Of a stretch of 52,426 nt of DNA, positions 1 to 8,865 are shown in pieces. The notes below the pieces were generated by a model. That model saw only the letters and a program-made list of their open reading frames with translations, was not told the origin of the DNA and made no database searches. Each line of letters begins with the position of its first letter. The first letter of the stretch is position 1. The position numbers and the translations under genes were made by a program. Origin of the DNA: Achromobacter ruhlandii. GTDB lineage: Bacteria > Pseudomonadota > Gammaproteobacteria > Burkholderiales > Burkholderiaceae_B. The stretch is taken from positions 1 through 52,426 of the forward strand of contig NZ_CADIJL010000041.1 in the NCBI RefSeq assembly GCF_902859695.1, written 5' to 3'.

Positions 1-76
1 CTACTTACTGCATCTTCTGCTTTCTTCGGCGATTTCGCTTTCGCGTCGATCGCTGTGTCAGCAGCAGAGAAACGAG

Positions 77-105
77 ATTATGAAGAAGTTTTTATCGTTT
101 GTCAA
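77..105 (-). promoter_or_regulatory. Strong sigma70 promoter, proximal member of rRNA-type promoter ladder
   Basis: Read on the minus strand: TTGACA (100-105), a 17-bp spacer, CATAAT (77-82). It points out of the left edge and no coding ORF starts below it. A consensus promoter plus A/T-rich leader with no gene is what precedes rRNA operons in this family, so an rrn operon beyond position 1 is inferred, not seen. Confidence 0.65.
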
Positions 106-242
106 GTCAGCGTTGCTTGCTTCACTTCGCTGCCTTGCCTACGACCTCTTCAGGTCTCACCAGGCTCGCACCCGGCTTTCTCTTTAGCAGCTATCGAAAT
201 ATCAGGGTTAACCCTAAGCTTTCGGTAACTGCCAAGCCTGAA

Positions 243-272
243 ACTATAACACAACTTTTGCAGATTATGCAA
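243..272 (-). promoter_or_regulatory. Second promoter of the ladder
   Basis: Minus strand: TTGCAT (267-272), 18-bp spacer, TATAGT (243-248), with TG one base before the -10 (extended -10). It points leftwards in series with the 77-105 promoter. Confidence 0.55.
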
Positions 273-446
273 CCGGCTTTTGCCTAATTTGCATCCTATC
301 TTGCAACCCCGCCGTTTCGTGAATCGCTTCACTTCGCAGCAGCCCCGGATCACTCCAGAGGTTGGTTACCGCCCAGTCGGCTTGCAACGCCATTCAGACC
401 ACCCTATCGGGTAAACCCTGATTCGCCGTCACCAGCCAAGCCCAAG

Positions 447-476
447 ACTATAGCACAATTTTTGCAGATCGTGCAA
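447..476 (-). promoter_or_regulatory. Third promoter of the ladder
   Basis: Minus strand: TTGCAC (471-476), 18-bp spacer, TATAGT (447-452), extended -10 TGC. It sits in the second copy of the 63-bp block. Confidence 0.55.
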
Positions 477-653
477 CTGGCTTCTGCCTGATTTGCACCG
501 ACTTACGCAAAATTCGCTGACCGCCGGTTCGAGAGAATCATCGCTGACCCACCGCCTTGCTGCCCTGCGGCAGATTCGTCGCCGTGGCGCCAAATCCGTT
601 GCACTTGCCTGGCTTCGCGGCTCACAAAACTGCGTGAACTGCGAAGGAGCGAG

Positions 654-681
654 ACTATAGCACAGATTTTTGGCTTGTCAC
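654..681 (-). promoter_or_regulatory. Fourth, distal promoter of the ladder
   Basis: Minus strand: TATAGT (654-659) with TGC before it, and a weaker -35 GTGACA (676-681) at 16-bp spacing. The -10 is identical to those at 243 and 447. The surrounding sequence is less similar than between the two middle copies. Confidence 0.45.
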
Positions 682-1232
682 GCCGGCATGACAGCCATTT
701 TGCAGAAAGATGATGTTTGCCCCCGCGGCGCAGCAAGGGTCGCCACGGCAAGGCCCCCGTGCCAAGTCAGGTTCGGTGCGGGACCGACTGAACGAGGGGC
801 GACGGACTAGGGGACGGGAGCCATGGACGGGCAGGGAGATCCGGAAGCCAGGAAGCCGGGAAGCCATGAAGGTGCCTCACCATGCGGGCCCGGCAATCCC
901 CGCCATCCGAACGCCGCGCCTCTCTATATATACGGAGGCGGCAAAGTCCGCGCCTCTTCTACCTCTGGGAGGCCGACCCCTTCGCTCCGCCAGCCCTATG
1001 CGCAAGAGTGAAAGCGCTTGCACCGGGTAGTCATGCTTTCGAGTCAGCTGCGTCGTACAGCCGCGGAGAATTGGAGAGTGATTCCGTTCTTTCAACGAAG
1101 TCGCCCCCCGGCAGCGTCCATCTCTATATCTATAGGAAGTCGATCCCCGGCAGCGCCCCTCTCTATCTCTATATATAGGCACAGCATAAGCGGCCAGGCC
1201 TGTCATCGCGGAGAGCACTTCTTGCCCTGCTC
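682..1232. other. Non-coding stretch with AT-rich hairpins in GC-rich DNA
   Basis: About 550 bp without a credible gene; the open frames here lack ribosome sites and family signal. It contains CTCTATATATA-type tracts, one inside an inverted repeat (GCCTC 918-922, GAGGC 935-939), and a tandem pair at 1097-1178. It separates the rRNA-type promoters from the DUF1127 gene. Confidence 0.5.
1097..1178. repeat. Tandem imperfect 40-bp repeat
   Basis: Two adjoining units start with GAAGTCG at 1097 and 1137. Each continues with CCCCGGCAGCG and ends in a CTCTATAT...ATAGG tract. The core of the second unit resembles the tract at 920-932. Confidence 0.6.
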
Positions 1233-1598
1233 TCACCAGCGCAGGGTGTCGATACGGGTGATGCGCTTGAGCGACTGCTCGAGGGTGGCCCGACTCACTA
1301 CCCATTCCGGCGCGCCCACGTCCTTGAGCATATGGGCGTCCATCTCGTCCGCCAGGTTACGCAGGATTCTGTCGGCGCGCCAAGTGCGATAGGCGCGCCA
1401 CAGACGGCCGATGAAATCGCCCGAGGGCCGGGTCGGACGATCGGCGGTGACGGACAACTGGGGAGCCGCCCCCATAGGCGCGGCCGCGCGGATTGCCGGG
1501 AAAACCGGCTGCGAAACGTCGAGCCCATGGGCCCGCGTCGGGGCCGGGCTGGCGCTACCGCACGGGGGGGCTGTCTGGATACGGGTTTGGGCGGACAT
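1233..1598 (-). CDS. DUF1127 domain protein
   Basis: A 121-residue protein whose C-terminal third (about residues 68-105) has the DUF1127 pattern: an aromatic/Arg-rich helix WRAYRTWR, then LADEMDAHMLKDVGAP. The N-terminal 65 residues are Pro/Ala-rich and probably disordered. DUF1127 proteins are small cytoplasmic factors; some bind RNA or affect phosphate and carbon physiology, but no precise role is assignable here. It is transcribed divergently from the LysR gene at 1782, a frequent pairing of DUF1127 with GcvA-type LysR regulators, so the neighbour probably controls it. The ATG has a GGAG-like site just upstream (GAGTCCATCC region read on minus). Confidence 0.8.
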   Translation of the reverse strand: MSAQTRIQTAPPCGSASPAPTRAHGLDVSQPVFPAIRAAAPMGAAPQLSVTADRPTRPSGDFIGRLWRAYRTWRADRILRNLADEMDAHMLKDVGAPEWVVSRATLEQSLKRITRIDTLRW

Positions 1599-1680
1599 GG
1601 ATGGACTCCTGGATTTGCTCCGTTTTGGTAAGCGTAGTCGCCCAAATAACCGCTGAAAATCGAATTGTTTTACCCATCAT

Positions 1681-1710
1681 GGTCAGTTAATCTAACCAAA
1701 TAAGCTAATC
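1681..1710. promoter_or_regulatory. Candidate LysR operator in divergent intergenic region
   Basis: The 183-bp gap between the DUF1127 and LysR genes contains an imperfect dyad GGTCAG...CTAACC (1681-1697) followed by CTAAT (1705-1709). CTAAT is the half-site known for GcvA, which this LysR resembles. The assignment is inference from position and similarity. Confidence 0.3.
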
Positions 1711-1781
1711 GTCCCGGCAGCCATATCGTCGGCGATACCGCGACGAATCGCGTTCTCACAGCCCTTGCCTTTCACCGACCC

Positions 1782-2729
1782 ATGCGCCTGCCCCTGAACA
1801 CCCTGCCCGCCTTCCGCGCCGTCGCCGAATTGCAGAACCTGCGCGCGGCGGCCGACCGCCTGCACTTGACTCATAGCGCGGTCAGCCAGCAGATCAAGGG
1901 ATTGGAAGAACAGTTGGGTTTCCCGCTGTTCGAACGCAGCGGGCGCGGCATCGTGCTCAACCCGGCCGGGGCGGCGCTGTTATGCAGCGTACAGAGCGCC
2001 ATGGCGCTGCTGGACGAGGGCCTCATGGCAGCCTCGGCCGCCGCCCGCGGCAGCGCGCAGCGGCTGCGCGTGTCGGTGCTGCCATCGTTCGCACAGCGCT
2101 GGCTGCTGCCACGCATGGCCCGCTGGCACAAACGCCACCCAGAACTCTCACTGGAAATCGAGACCTCGCAACAAGTGGTGGACTTGCTGCGGGACGGCTT
2201 TCATGCGGCCTTGCGGTTTGGCCGTGGCCCCTGGCCCGGCGTGGAGTCGGAACCGCTGTTCGATATGCCCTTGCCGCTGATCGCGCTGGCCTCGCCGGAA
2301 ACCGCCGCGGCGCTGCCCGACCACACCCCCGAGACGCTGGCGCGGCAGCCGCTGCTGGGCGAACGCGACATGTGGCAGCATTGGTTCAATGCCGCGGGCC
2401 TGAGCGTGCCGATCACCCCGGTGGCGACGTTCAATGATGCCGGCATGATGCTGCAGGCGGCGGAACAGGGATTGGGAATCACGCTGGGGCGGGAACTGCT
2501 GGCGGCGGACGCGATCCGCGCAGGCCGGCTGGTGCAGGTTTCGCCCGTGACCGTGCACTATGAGCAGGCCCAGACCTATCACCTGGTCTATCGGCCCAGT
2601 TTGCGCGAGTGGGCGCCGCTGGTCGCCCTGAAGCAGTGGTTGCGCGACGAACTGGAACGATCGAGCAAGGGACTGGTGACCGCCGAGCACCACGCCCATG
2701 TCCGCCCTACACCCGAAGCGAACGCTTGA
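1782..2729 (+). CDS. LysR-family transcriptional regulator, GcvA-like
   Basis: A 315-residue LysR protein. The winged HTH is at residues 1-62 (FRAVAELQNLRAAADRLHLT, then HSAVSQQIKGLEEQLG); the LysR substrate-binding fold occupies about 90-295. The opening LPLNTLPAFRAVAE and RLHLTHSAVSQQI are typical of the GcvA subgroup. The length is slightly above the usual 300 because of a Thr/His/Pro-rich tail. It is divergent from the DUF1127 gene with a candidate operator between them, so it probably autoregulates and controls that gene. The inducer cannot be inferred. Confidence 0.9.
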   Translation: MRLPLNTLPAFRAVAELQNLRAAADRLHLTHSAVSQQIKGLEEQLGFPLFERSGRGIVLNPAGAALLCSVQSAMALLDEGLMAASAAARGSAQRLRVSVLPSFAQRWLLPRMARWHKRHPELSLEIETSQQVVDLLRDGFHAALRFGRGPWPGVESEPLFDMPLPLIALASPETAAALPDHTPETLARQPLLGERDMWQHWFNAAGLSVPITPVATFNDAGMMLQAAEQGLGITLGRELLAADAIRAGRLVQVSPVTVHYEQAQTYHLVYRPSLREWAPLVALKQWLRDELERSSKGLVTAEHHAHVRPTPEANA

Positions 2730-2771
2730 CGGGGCGGCGCCGGCCCCGCGAGGCCGGCATGGGCAATATCG

Positions 2772-4289
2772 TCAGGCGACCTTGCGAGCGACGGGCGAGG
2801 CCGCTCGCATGCTGTCGGTCTCGTTGAAGCGCTGGTGCCAGGAGAAGGCTTCTTCCAAGAGGTGCGGGGTCTGGCCGCCCCGCTCGCAGGCGCGGTCAAA
2901 GTAATCCTGCAGCGCGTCGCGGTACGACGGATGCACGCAATGCCGGATGATGGCGCGGGCGCGCTCGCGCGGCGCCAAGCCACGCAGGTCGGCCAGGCCG
3001 CATTCGGTGACCAGCACGTCGACATCGTGCTCGGTATGGTCGACATGCGAGACCATCGGGACGACGCTGGAGATATCGCCATTCTTGGCCATGGACTTGG
3101 ACACGAAGATCGCCAGATGGGCATTGCGGGCGAAGTCGCCGGAACCGCCAATGCCGTTCATCATGTGGGTGCCGCCGACATGGGTCGAGTTGACGTTGCC
3201 GTAGATGTCGAACTCCAGCGCGGTATTGATGGCGATGATGCCCAGGCGGCGCACGATTTCGGGCGCGTTGCTGATCTCTTGCGGACGCAGCACGATGCGT
3301 TCGCGATAGTGCTCGATGTTGGCCAGGATCTTTTCATACACGGGCTTGGAAACCGTGATGGATGAGGCCGAGGCAAAGGCCAGCTTGCCCTGGTCGAGCA
3401 GTTCGATCGCGCTGTCCTGCAGTACCTCCGAGTACATGGTCAAGGCGTCGAAATCCGAGGCCTCGAAGCCGTGCAGCACGGCGTTGGCAATGGTGCCGAT
3501 GCCGGCCTGCAGTGGCAGCAGCGAGTTGGTCAGGCGGCCGGCGTCGACCTCCGCGCGCAGGAAGTTATTGATGTGCGCCGCGATGGCGTTGGTCTCGGCA
3601 TCCGGCGGCAGCGCATTGGACGGGCTGTCCGGCTCCTGCGTAATGACGATGGCGGCGATCCTGTCCGGGTCGACCTGGATGAACGGCTGGCCGATGCGCT
3701 GGTCGGCCGACATCAGCGCCATGGGCTGGCGCCGCGGGCGGTCGGTGGGCACGTAGATGTCGTGCAGCCCTTCGATGGCGGCAGGCACGCTCAGATTCAG
3801 TTCGATGATGACGCGTTGCGCCTGCTGCGCGAACGAGGCGGAATTGCCCACCGACATGGTGGGCACGATCGCGCCGCTCTCGGTGATGGCGGCGGCTTCG
3901 ATGATGGCCACGTCGACCGGGCCGATGTGGCCGGCGCGCAGTTGCTCGGCGGTTTCCGACAGATGCTGGTCAATGAAGGCGATCTCGCCCTGATTGATCT
4001 TGCGGCGCAGGGTGGTATCGACCTGGAATGGCAGGCGGCGCGCCAGGACGTTGGCCTGCGCCAGCATCTTGTCGGTGTCGTGCCCGAGCGAGGCGCCGGT
4101 GATCAATGTGATGGACAACGGTTCGCGCTCGGCGCGCGCGGCCAGCGCGACGGGCACCGATTTGCAGTCGCCGGCGCGGGTAAAGCCGCTCATGCCGACG
4201 GTCATGCCGTCCCGCACCAGCAAGGCCGCCTGATCGGCGGTCGTGATCTTGGCGCGCAGCCCGGGATGGCGGATACGGTCGGTGTGCAT
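2772..4289 (-). CDS. Succinyl-CoA:acetate CoA-transferase / acetyl-CoA hydrolase family
   Basis: A 505-residue class I CoA-transferase of the AarC/Ach1 type, which moves CoA between succinyl-CoA and acetate (or propionate) in acetate handling. It shows the paired CoA-transferase domains, the GIGTIANAV loop at about 263-271 and the likely catalytic Glu288 in YSEVLQD, matching the known Glu in AarC-like enzymes. I chose the ATG at 4289 over an upstream ATG at 4361 because GGAGA precedes it by 5 nt and MHTDRIRHPGLRAKI is the family start; the extra 24 residues are Arg-rich. It is divergent from the LysR gene at 4531, its likely regulator. Acetate rather than propionate specificity is not provable here. 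Confidence 0.9.
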   Translation of the reverse strand: MHTDRIRHPGLRAKITTADQAALLVRDGMTVGMSGFTRAGDCKSVPVALAARAEREPLSITLITGASLGHDTDKMLAQANVLARRLPFQVDTTLRRKINQGEIAFIDQHLSETAEQLRAGHIGPVDVAIIEAAAITESGAIVPTMSVGNSASFAQQAQRVIIELNLSVPAAIEGLHDIYVPTDRPRRQPMALMSADQRIGQPFIQVDPDRIAAIVITQEPDSPSNALPPDAETNAIAAHINNFLRAEVDAGRLTNSLLPLQAGIGTIANAVLHGFEASDFDALTMYSEVLQDSAIELLDQGKLAFASASSITVSKPVYEKILANIEHYRERIVLRPQEISNAPEIVRRLGIIAINTALEFDIYGNVNSTHVGGTHMMNGIGGSGDFARNAHLAIFVSKSMAKNGDISSVVPMVSHVDHTEHDVDVLVTECGLADLRGLAPRERARAIIRHCVHPSYRDALQDYFDRACERGGQTPHLLEEAFSWHQRFNETDSMRAASPVARKVA

Positions 4290-4530
4290 GGTGTCTCCAG
4301 ATTCTAAAAAGCCGACGGCTCGCGGCCGGATGCGACGACCAGTCCGTTCGCATCCAGGCACCGTCTAGCGCGGCGTTTCCTGACGCCCGAAGCCCCCGAC
4401 GGGTCGGCTTTCGGACGAATTTTCCGCAGTATAGGAAGCGGCAGCCAAATCTCGTAATGACTTAAAATCATCCAATCCAGTCGTTTTTTTCATTGATTGG
4501 AGGTTCCGCGCTTTGCGCAGGAGATGAGTC

Positions 4531-5454
4531 GTGGATGTGCGCGCCTTGCGGTATTTCGTCGAAACAGTCCGGCATGCCAGCTTCACGCAGGCGGCCAAGG
4601 CTTTGTTCGTGACCCAGTCCACGGTCAGCAAGATGATCCGCCAGCTGGAAGAGGAGGCGGGCACGCCGCTGCTGGTGCGCGACGGCCATACGGCGCGGCC
4701 CACCGACACCGGCCGCGTGATGTACCAGCGCGGCCTGCAGGTATTGGAGACCATGCGCCAGCTGAGCGAGGAACTGCGCCAGACCGCCGAGTTGCAGCGC
4801 GGCTCGCTGGAAGTCGGCATTCCGCCCATGATCAACCTGCTGTTTACGCCTGTGGTCAAGCGCTTTCGAGAACAGCATCCGGGCATCCACCTGACGTTGC
4901 GCGAAGGCACCGGCCGCACGGTGGAGGACCTGGTCGCCGGCGGCGAACTGGAGGTGGGCGCCACTATCCTGCCGCTCGCCGCCGACAGCGGCCTGGCTGC
5001 GCAGGCGTTTGGCAGCTATCCGATCTGGGTGATCGGGCCGCCGGACGCGGCCTGGGCCGGCAAGACCTCGCTGCCGCTGAGCGCGCTGCGCGATACCCGC
5101 CTGCTGATCCCCACGGACGATTTCGCCATGACGCGGCGGCTACGCCAGGCCTTTGCCGACGCCGGCTTGCAGCCCGGCATCGCAGCCCAGAGCGCGCACT
5201 GGGATTTCCTGGTGGCGATGGCATCGGCAGGCCTGGGCGCGGCGTTGCTGCCCGAACCGCTGATGCGGCGCATGAAGACCCGCGGCCTGAGCACCGCGAA
5301 ACTGGCCAAGTCCGGCCTGCAATGGGAAGTCGGGCACATCTGGCAGCAATCGGGTTACTTGTCGTACGCCGCCCGCGCCTGGCTCGAGGTGTGCGATGAG
5401 GTATTGGGAGGCCCACGATCGGCCGCCGCCCGCAAGCGCGCCGGACGCCCTTGA
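4531..5454 (+). CDS. LysR-family transcriptional regulator
   Basis: A 307-residue LysR protein with the HTH at residues 1-60 (RYFVETVRHASFTQAAKALF, QSTVSKMIRQLEEE) and an effector-binding domain from about 88. The GTG start is supported by AGGAG 8 nt upstream; no better ATG exists in frame. The gene is divergent from the CoA-transferase, so control of acetate or short-chain CoA metabolism is likely. This is inferred from position only. Its tail (RSAAARKRAGRP) is basic and ends about 210 bp before the channel gene. Confidence 0.9.
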   Translation: MDVRALRYFVETVRHASFTQAAKALFVTQSTVSKMIRQLEEEAGTPLLVRDGHTARPTDTGRVMYQRGLQVLETMRQLSEELRQTAELQRGSLEVGIPPMINLLFTPVVKRFREQHPGIHLTLREGTGRTVEDLVAGGELEVGATILPLAADSGLAAQAFGSYPIWVIGPPDAAWAGKTSLPLSALRDTRLLIPTDDFAMTRRLRQAFADAGLQPGIAAQSAHWDFLVAMASAGLGAALLPEPLMRRMKTRGLSTAKLAKSGLQWEVGHIWQQSGYLSYAARAWLEVCDEVLGGPRSAAARKRAGRP

Positions 5455-5663
5455 AACACCCGTCCGCCCGGCCTCCAGGCGCGCCGCCGGACGGAGAAAG
5501 ACCGGCACGAATCCGGCCCCGTTTTCCTGGAAACCAACGGCCGTCGGATCGATCGCCTGCCGCCTCGCTTCTAAGGGGGACGCAGCGGAGTTTTTGTTGC
5601 AACGGACCCGTCAACGGCTTGTTATGCTGCCGCCTCGATGCGAGTCTGTCGCCCCCAAGAAAC

Positions 5664-8090
5664 ATGATCCCGAATCCGCAACACCCGCTTTTGCGCGCCC
5701 TGCCGCGCACCCGCTCTTTGGCGACGCTGATCGCCGCCCTGCTGCTGGCGCTGTGCCTGGCGCCGGCGTTCGCCGCCGCCCCCACCTCGCCCGCCGAGAT
5801 CGACACCATGCTGGCCGGCGCGCGCAAGCAGCTCGACGACATCCGCAAGCGCGTGCCGGACGAAACCGACGACGCCGACCTGCTCAAGCAACGCGGCGAC
5901 GTGCTCGATATCCAGTCCAAGGCGGATGCCACCGCCGACGCGCTCGCGCCGCAACTGGCCAGCGTCACGGCGCGCCTGAGCGAGCTGGGCACGCCGCCGG
6001 AAGGCGTCAAGGAAGCCGCCGACGTGGCCGCGCAACGCATGCAGCTGGAAAAGAGCAGCCGCGCGCTGGACGCCCAGATCAAGCTGGCGCGGCTGCTGTC
6101 GGTCGACGCCGGCCAGACGGCTGAGCAGATTTCCGGCCTGCGCCGCACGCAATTCCAGGCCCGGCTGGGCGAGCGGCGCGACTCTTTCCTGTCGAGCCAG
6201 TTCTGGGCCGAATTCCGCGAGGAGTTTCCTGGCGATCTCGAACGGCTGGTGGCGTTGCGCGACGACTTGGCCACCGCAGTCGGACAGACGCCCAAATGGG
6301 GCTGGCTGCTGCTGGCGGCGGCGGCGGCGCTGGCGATCGCCCTGCGCGTCTGGATCGGCCGGATGCTGCTACGGCTGACGGCCACGCGCGTGCCGCCGGG
6401 ACGCCTGCGCCGCTCGTTCCTGGCGGTGGCGTTCCTGACCCTGGCCGTCGCCACGCCGGGAATCATTGCGCTGCTGATCCACGTCGGCCTGGACTGGAAT
6501 TCACAGCTATCGGAAAGCACCAGCGCGCTGCTGGCCAATCTGGTCGCGACGGTCTGTTTTGGCGGCTATGTGTCGGGCCTGGGATACGCGCTGCTGTCGG
6601 CCAAGCGGCCGTCTTGGCGCCTGCCCCCGATCTCCGACAAGGTCGCGTATCGCCTGCGCTGGCTGCCCGGCGTCCTGGGCGTGATCGTCGTGCTGATCTG
6701 GCTGGCCGAGCGACTGCCCGTGCTGCTGAACGCCAGCCTGACCACCACCATCACGCTGACCGGCATCGTGGCGGTGTTCGTGATGGTGACGATGGCGGTG
6801 GCGCTGTCGATCGGCCGCCGGCTGCGGCGCAAGGCGCTGCGGGAGGATGGCCCGCCCCCACCCTTCTGGACATCGCTGCTGCTGACCGCGACCGGCACGG
6901 TGCTGGTGATCAGTCTGGCCAGCCTGCTGGCGGGGTACGTGGCGTTCGGCAGTTTCCTGACCAAGCAGGTGCTGTGGGTCGTGATCATCCTGGCGTCGGC
7001 CTACCTGCTATCCGTGCTGATCGAAGACGGCTTCAGCACCCTGCTGGGCACCTCGCACCGGGAAGACAGCGACGGCCCCAGCCTGCGCGACCAGGCCGCC
7101 GTGCTGCTGTCCGGCGTGGGCCGCGTGGCGGTGGGCCTGCTGGCCCTGATCCTGCTGCTGGCGCCCTTCGGCGAAGGGCCGATGGATCTGTTGCAGCGCT
7201 TCGACCAACTGCGCAAGGGCTTGGCCATCGGCGAGGCCCAGATCCGGCCGGGCGCCGTGCTGCAAGCGCTGCTGGTGCTGGGACTGTCGCTGCTGGGCGT
7301 GAAGATGCTCAAGCGCTGGCTGTCGAACCGTTACCTGCCCACCACCGAACTGGACCCGGGCATGCAACTGTCGGCGGCGACGCTGTTCGGCTACGCCGGC
7401 TTCGTGTTGGCGGTGGCGCTGTCGCTGTCGGCCGCGGGCATCGGCCTGGAACGGGTCGCGTGGATCGCCAGCGCGCTGTCCGTGGGTATCGGTTTCGGCC
7501 TGCAGGCGGTGGTGCAGAACTTCGTATCGGGCCTGATCCTGCTGGCCGAACGTCCGGTCAAGGTGGGCGACTGGGTATCGCTGGGAGGCGTCGAAGGCGA
7601 CATCCTGCGCATCAACGTGCGGGCCACGGAGATCCAGATGGGAGACCGCTCGACGGTGATCGTGCCGAACTCGGAATTCGTGACCAAGACGGTACGCAAC
7701 GTCACGCGCTCGAATCCGCTGGGGCTGGTGCAGATCAAACTGCCGTTGCCGCTGTCAACCGATGCCCAGCGGGTGCGAGAACTGATCCTGCAGGCCTTCA
7801 CCGATCATGAGGACGTGCTGGACACGCCGGCGCCCAACGTGTTTTTGGATGGCATCGAAGGCGGCAACCTGATGTTCAACGCCAAAGGCTATGTTTCGTC
7901 GCCGCGCGCGGCCTATGGCGTGCGCAGCGCGCTGCTGTTCACGTTGCTGCAGCGGTTGCACGAGGCCGGTCTGGAAGTCTCGTCGCCGCCCACGATGCTG
8001 CTGGCATCGGCTCCGCAGACCGCCCCCCAGCCGCGTCCCGATGCCGCCGAGGAGCCGGGCGCCGCGGCCCGGCCCGCCGCCACGCCCTGA
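5664..8090 (+). CDS. Mechanosensitive ion channel, MscS family with DUF3772 periplasmic domain
   Basis: An 808-residue inner-membrane channel. A signal peptide (LATLIAALLLALCLAPAFA) is followed by a periplasmic coiled-coil/DUF3772 region (about 40-200), then a long array of membrane segments (about 210-590) and the MscS core near residue 606 (VGIGFGLQAVVQNF, then SGLILLAERPVKVGDWVSL), with the cytoplasmic beta and alpha/beta domains after it. The C-terminal 35 residues are Pro/Ala-rich. Such large MscS homologues open on hypo-osmotic shock. Upstream in-frame codons exist from 5451, but they encode Arg/Pro-rich sequence without a signal peptide, so the ATG at 5664 is preferred. It stands alone, convergent with the next gene. 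Confidence 0.9.
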   Translation: MIPNPQHPLLRALPRTRSLATLIAALLLALCLAPAFAAAPTSPAEIDTMLAGARKQLDDIRKRVPDETDDADLLKQRGDVLDIQSKADATADALAPQLASVTARLSELGTPPEGVKEAADVAAQRMQLEKSSRALDAQIKLARLLSVDAGQTAEQISGLRRTQFQARLGERRDSFLSSQFWAEFREEFPGDLERLVALRDDLATAVGQTPKWGWLLLAAAAALAIALRVWIGRMLLRLTATRVPPGRLRRSFLAVAFLTLAVATPGIIALLIHVGLDWNSQLSESTSALLANLVATVCFGGYVSGLGYALLSAKRPSWRLPPISDKVAYRLRWLPGVLGVIVVLIWLAERLPVLLNASLTTTITLTGIVAVFVMVTMAVALSIGRRLRRKALREDGPPPPFWTSLLLTATGTVLVISLASLLAGYVAFGSFLTKQVLWVVIILASAYLLSVLIEDGFSTLLGTSHREDSDGPSLRDQAAVLLSGVGRVAVGLLALILLLAPFGEGPMDLLQRFDQLRKGLAIGEAQIRPGAVLQALLVLGLSLLGVKMLKRWLSNRYLPTTELDPGMQLSAATLFGYAGFVLAVALSLSAAGIGLERVAWIASALSVGIGFGLQAVVQNFVSGLILLAERPVKVGDWVSLGGVEGDILRINVRATEIQMGDRSTVIVPNSEFVTKTVRNVTRSNPLGLVQIKLPLPLSTDAQRVRELILQAFTDHEDVLDTPAPNVFLDGIEGGNLMFNAKGYVSSPRAAYGVRSALLFTLLQRLHEAGLEVSSPPTMLLASAPQTAPQPRPDAAEEPGAAARPAATP

Positions 8091-8103
8091 CTGCCGGAAA
8101 CCG

Positions 8104-8122
8104 CGATCGTCGCGCACGATCG
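8104..8122. terminator. Hairpin between convergent genes
   Basis: Perfect 7-bp stem CGATCGT / ACGATCG with a CGCGC loop, between the channel gene and the convergent secreted-protein gene. There is no T-tract, so intrinsic termination is uncertain. Confidence 0.4.
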
Positions 8123-8818
8123 TCAGCCCGGAGAATAGAAGTCCACCAACCCCTGCCGGTCCATGCGCGGATTGCGCAACGGCGGGGAGTTCGCCATGGT
8201 GTTCTGCACCGACATGACCGGATAGGTCTGCGCGACGGGGCCGGGGCCCGCGGACGGCGCCGGCGCGTACAGCGCCTGGGTCGGCGCGGGCGCGGGCGCG
8301 GCCTGGGCGACGTTGGGCGTGGGATTCTCGAAGCGGTGGTCCGCCGTCGTCAGCGAGGGATTGGTGCAAAGGCCCTGGGCGGTCAACGCGGCCTTGGTGC
8401 GGTCATCGGTCTGGCACAGGATATCGACCGCCGCCGTCTCCAGCCGACGCGAGCGATCCGGGTCCTTGGTGGAGGCCGCCGCCTGCATGGTGCGCTCGAA
8501 GTTGCGGCGCAGGCTGCACTTCTGATCCTCGACCGGGAAAGCCACGTTCATGCCGAACCCGACCACCGATCCCCCGCCGCCGGCCGACACCATGCAGCTA
8601 TCGGAGGAGAACGAACCATAGAAGCTCTGCGCGCCGATCGGCGGCGCGGTGCGCAGGGTGCTCGAACCGCTGTTGTTGGAATTGAACGTGACGCCCTGGT
8701 TGTTGCCGGCGTTGGTCGAGCCCGAGGACGCCGAGGTGGTCGAGGAAGAAGTGCTGGTCTGGGCCCCGGCGGAAAAGGCCACCAGCGACAGGGATAAGGC
8801 AAGCGCAAGGGTTTTCAT
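8123..8818 (-). CDS. Secreted Ser/Thr-rich protein of unknown function
   Basis: A 231-residue protein with a clear signal peptide (MKTLALALSLSLVAFSAGAQ, cleavage after AGA). The mature N-terminus is a Ser/Thr/Asn/Gly-rich linker (about 21-55), followed by a more ordered segment (60-150) with four Cys, and a Pro/Ala-rich tail. No family is recognised. GAGAGGAC precedes the ATG. It lies 47 bp downstream of the other secreted gene on the same strand, so the two are probably one operon. An extracytoplasmic location, possibly surface-exposed, is inferred. Confidence 0.75.
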   Translation of the reverse strand: MKTLALALSLSLVAFSAGAQTSTSSSTTSASSGSTNAGNNQGVTFNSNNSGSSTLRTAPPIGAQSFYGSFSSDSCMVSAGGGGSVVGFGMNVAFPVEDQKCSLRRNFERTMQAAASTKDPDRSRRLETAAVDILCQTDDRTKAALTAQGLCTNPSLTTADHRFENPTPNVAQAAPAPAPTQALYAPAPSAGPGPVAQTYPVMSVQNTMANSPPLRNPRMDRQGLVDFYSPG

Positions 8819-8865
8819 GATGTCCTCTCGACCGGACGGCCGAAGCCGTCCGGATTGCGTGCTGC

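Larger units (their letters stand above)
231..497 (-). repeat. Duplicated 63-bp promoter block
   Basis: Positions 231-293 and 435-497 align without gaps at 53 of 63 positions by my manual comparison, and all ten differences are transitions. Each copy holds one promoter in its centre. The blocks lie 204 bp apart, so the region appears to have grown by duplication of a promoter unit of about 200 bp. Confidence 0.75.

Noticed and set aside
99..1030. Several open frames on both strands in the first kilobase (for example 99-287, 503-751, 710-1030)
   Set aside because: No ribosome sites, no family similarity and Arg/Ser/Pro-biased translations. They overlap promoters and repeats, so the region is treated as regulatory.
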